NCBI GenBank assembly: GCA_011053085.1
Contig: DSBE01000257.1
Coordinates: 1-7,831 of the forward strand
Direction of reading: 5' to 3'
From: Chloroflexota bacterium
GTDB lineage: Bacteria > Chloroflexota > Anaerolineae > Anaerolineales > Anaerolineaceae
Length of the DNA: 7,831 nt
Made by a program: the position numbers and the translations under genes. The notes below the pieces were generated by a model. That model made no database searches, was not told the origin of the DNA, and saw nothing but the letters and a program-made list of their open reading frames with translations. Shown piece by piece: positions 6,185-7,831 of this stretch; the stretch's first letter is position 1, and each line of letters starts with the position of its first letter.

Positions 6185-6943
6185 ATGGAGATCAATCATC
6201 TTTCTTACAGCAGTATCAGCCTGTACCAGCGCTGCCCGCGCAAATGGAAATTCCGCTACCTTGAGAAAATTCCCACCAGAGCCAGTGAGGCATTGGCTTT
6301 CGGCGGCGCCATCCATAACGCCATTGAGGATTATCTGCGCAGCGGCGGTGATTTGGGCGCTATCTGGGAAGCTCGCTGGGTGGAGAAATCCATGGACGAT
6401 GAGGTTGATTTTGACGCCGAAACCGATCAGGCGTTGTTTCAGCAGGGGTTGGAGATGCTGCAAAGTGAGGAAATCCTCACTGGATTACAGACCATCCAGC
6501 CTGCAATGGAAGACGACCAGCCCGTGATTGAGAAGAAAGTAACGCTGGCGGTAGAGGATGTGCCCCTGCCGGTGATCGGCTATATTGACATCATCACGGC
6601 AGATCAATTGCCGGGTGATTTTAAAACATCGCAAAACCGCTGGAGTGAAAGCAAGGCAGGACAGGAGATTCAACCGCTGTTTTATCTGGCTGCTTTGGAA
6701 CAGGAAGGGCATGCTCTGCCGGAATGGTCATTTAACCATTATGTATTGACCAAGGGCAAATACCAGTTCCAAAACCTGCGTTCGAGGTTTCGACCGCAGC
6801 AAAAGGACTGGCTGTTTGCGATGATCCGCAATGTCTGGCGCGGTATTGAAGCCGGGGTATTCTTCGAGAATCCCACCAGTGACTGGGCTTGCAGCGAAAA
6901 ATTCTGCGAGTATTGGGCGTTGTGTCGGGGAAAATATGCCTGA
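6185..6943 (+). CDS. PD-(D/E)XK (RecB/Cas4-like) nuclease with predicted Fe-S cluster
   Basis: A 252-residue protein of the RecB-like PD-(D/E)XK exonuclease superfamily (PDDEXK_1). The N-terminus has the family signature SYSSISLYQRCPRKWKFRYL (residues 7-26), followed by FGGAIHNAIEDYL (39-51) with H44. The catalytic core is GYID (D135), then PGDFKTSQN (D145 and K147, the DxK motif), then QPLFYLAAL (Q163, Y167), the motif IV Q/Y pair typical of RecB-type nucleases. Four cysteines, C17 near the N-terminus and C236, C241 and C247 in WACSEKFCEYWALC, match the arrangement of Fe-S cluster ligands in Cas4 and AddB, where one early and three late cysteines close the fold. Spacing here is Cx4Cx5C rather than Cx2Cx5C. 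Start: GGAG five bases before the ATG at 6185. No helicase, CRISPR or phage gene is adjacent, so the role (DNA end processing or repair) is inferred from family only. Confidence 0.9.
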   Translation: MEINHLSYSSISLYQRCPRKWKFRYLEKIPTRASEALAFGGAIHNAIEDYLRSGGDLGAIWEARWVEKSMDDEVDFDAETDQALFQQGLEMLQSEEILTGLQTIQPAMEDDQPVIEKKVTLAVEDVPLPVIGYIDIITADQLPGDFKTSQNRWSESKAGQEIQPLFYLAALEQEGHALPEWSFNHYVLTKGKYQFQNLRSRFRPQQKDWLFAMIRNVWRGIEAGVFFENPTSDWACSEKFCEYWALCRGKYA

Positions 6944-6960
6944 TTGTTGTGCAGTCGTAA

Positions 6961-6989
6961 GTGAGATGGCTGCGCCTGTCAGGTATAAT
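6961..6989 (+). promoter_or_regulatory. Promoter of tgt
   Basis: A perfect TATAAT -10 box (6984-6989) lies 17 bases after GTGAGA (6961-6966), which matches four of six positions of the -35 consensus. Transcription would begin near 6996, about 29 bases ahead of the TTG start at 7025. It is the best-matching promoter in the window. It suggests that tgt can be expressed independently of the upstream nuclease gene. Confidence 0.6.
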
Positions 6990-7024
6990 GAGTGGGCCTT
7001 TGTAGAACAGGATAAGCGACAGTT

Positions 7025-7831
7025 TTGAGCGAAAAACAACAGTGGTTTCAGTTTCAAATAGAAGCAGCCAGCGGGCAGGCGCGCGCTGGCAGGTTTTCTA
7101 CCCCCCATGGTGATGTGGTGACCCCGATCTTTGCGCCGGTCGGCACCCAGGCCGCCATGAAAGGTGGCGTGACGCCCGCCCAACTCGAAGACGTCGGTGC
7201 GAATTTGGTGCTTGCCAACACCTACCATCTGCACATTCGTCCGGGTGAAGACCTGGTGGCGGAGATGGGGGGCTTGCATGAATTCATGCAATGGCACGGC
7301 CCCATGCTGACAGACTCAGGCGGTTTTCAGGTGTTTTCGCTGGCGAAATTGCGCAAGGTGGATGAAGACGGGGTCACCTTCCGTTCGTATCTGGATGGCT
7401 CCATGAAGCGTCTGACACCCGAAAGTTCGATTGAGATTCAGGAGAAATTAGGGGCGGACATCATCATGGCGTTTGATGAATGCGCTGAACCGTATGACCA
7501 TGCTTATTCAAAAGCCGCCATGGAGCGCACACACCGCTGGGCGCAGCGCTGTCAGGAAGCCAAGAAACGCGATGACCAGGCTTTGTTCGGCATCGTGCAG
7601 GGCGGAATTTTCCCGGATTTGAGGGAGGAATCCTGCCGGGCGATCGCTGCGCTGGATACACCCGGTATCGCCATCGGTGGTTTGTCGGTAGGCGAGACCA
7701 AAGAAGAGATGAATACCGTGCTTGACCAGGTGAATGAGATTCTGCCGAAAGACAAACCGCGCTATTTGATGGGCGTGGGCTCACCGGAGGATCTGGTCAA
7801 TGGTATCCTGCGAGGGGTGGACATTTTTGAC
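7025..7831 (+). CDS. tgt: tRNA-guanine transglycosylase (queuine tRNA-ribosyltransferase), 3' end cut off
   Basis: Bacterial Tgt exchanges guanine-34 in the anticodon of tRNAs for Asp, Asn, His and Tyr for the queuosine precursor preQ1. The window holds the first 269 codons of about 370-390. Family landmarks: GDVVTPIFAPVGTQAAMKG (29-47), LANTYHLHIRPG (63-74), MLTDSGGFQVFSLAKLRK (94-111) with the general-base Asp D97, FDECAEP (substrate pocket), ALFGIVQGG, IAIGGLSVGE and RYLMGVGSPEDL. The last visible codon is the Asp of GVDIFD, the position of the catalytic nucleophile (D280 in Zymomonas Tgt). The zinc site lies beyond the window. TTG at 7025 is chosen because a stop codon lies in frame at 7013 and no ATG or GTG is in frame before residue M45, which is already inside the conserved core. 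A weak AGGA ribosome site starts at 7009. The gene is 81 bases after the nuclease gene and has its own promoter. Confidence 0.96.
   Translation, partial: MSEKQQWFQFQIEAASGQARAGRFSTPHGDVVTPIFAPVGTQAAMKGGVTPAQLEDVGANLVLANTYHLHIRPGEDLVAEMGGLHEFMQWHGPMLTDSGGFQVFSLAKLRKVDEDGVTFRSYLDGSMKRLTPESSIEIQEKLGADIIMAFDECAEPYDHAYSKAAMERTHRWAQRCQEAKKRDDQALFGIVQGGIFPDLREESCRAIAALDTPGIAIGGLSVGETKEEMNTVLDQVNEILPKDKPRYLMGVGSPEDLVNGILRGVDIFD

Noticed and set aside
6185..6943. Cas4 and a CRISPR locus
   Set aside because: The nuclease shares the Cas4-like cysteine layout, but there are no direct repeats or other cas genes in the window and the cysteine spacing differs.
6728..7297. 189-residue open frame on the minus strand
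   Set aside because: Overlaps the ends of the nuclease gene and the start of tgt in antisense; both plus-strand proteins are clear family members.

Overview
The window reads as ordinary, densely coding bacterial chromosome. It holds five genes on the minus strand (1-6081) and two on the plus strand (6185-7831). The organism is most likely an anaerobic or fermentative bacterium. The mix of arabinose isomerase, an ArsR-type regulator with a large C-terminal domain, a URO-D/MtaA-type protein and a RACo-type corrinoid reactivation protein would fit the Chloroflexota (Anaerolineae), but no rRNA or other phylogenetic marker is present, so this is a tentative inference. I see no insertion sequence, integrase, tRNA, CRISPR array or phage gene. 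No gene-free stretch exceeds 300 bases; the longest is 2818-3005 (188 bases).

Minus strand, in order of transcription (right to left). First comes a two-gene unit: a 620-residue [2Fe-2S]/ASKHA-ATPase protein of the RACo/DUF4445 family (4219-6081), followed after 43 bases by a 389-residue uroporphyrinogen-decarboxylase-superfamily protein (3006-4175). Together they suggest corrinoid-dependent methyl transfer, although no corrinoid protein and no other methyltransferase is encoded here. Next is a winged-helix ArsR-type regulator with a C-terminal domain of about 220 residues (1852-2817). After it, and probably under its control, comes araA for L-arabinose isomerase (281-1762), with all expected catalytic residues. 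At the left edge is the start of a thioredoxin-fold protein with a CNHC redox motif (1-143).

Plus strand. A small PD-(D/E)XK nuclease with a four-cysteine set suited to an Fe-S cluster (6185-6943) is followed by tgt, tRNA-guanine transglycosylase (7025 onward, cut by the window end). The tgt gene begins with TTG and has its own promoter with a perfect TATAAT box.

The most informative non-coding signals are two. One is an 8-bp inverted repeat (1799-1806/1819-1826) whose arms coincide with the predicted -10 and -35 boxes of araA, so it is a strong operator candidate. The other is a nested set of inverted repeats around the regulator's own promoter (2875-2939). I found no clear evidence of a wholly new system. 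The least explained items are the RACo/URO-D pair, the apparent Cys-to-His change in the URO-D protein's third metal-ligand position, and the unknown ligand of the regulator.
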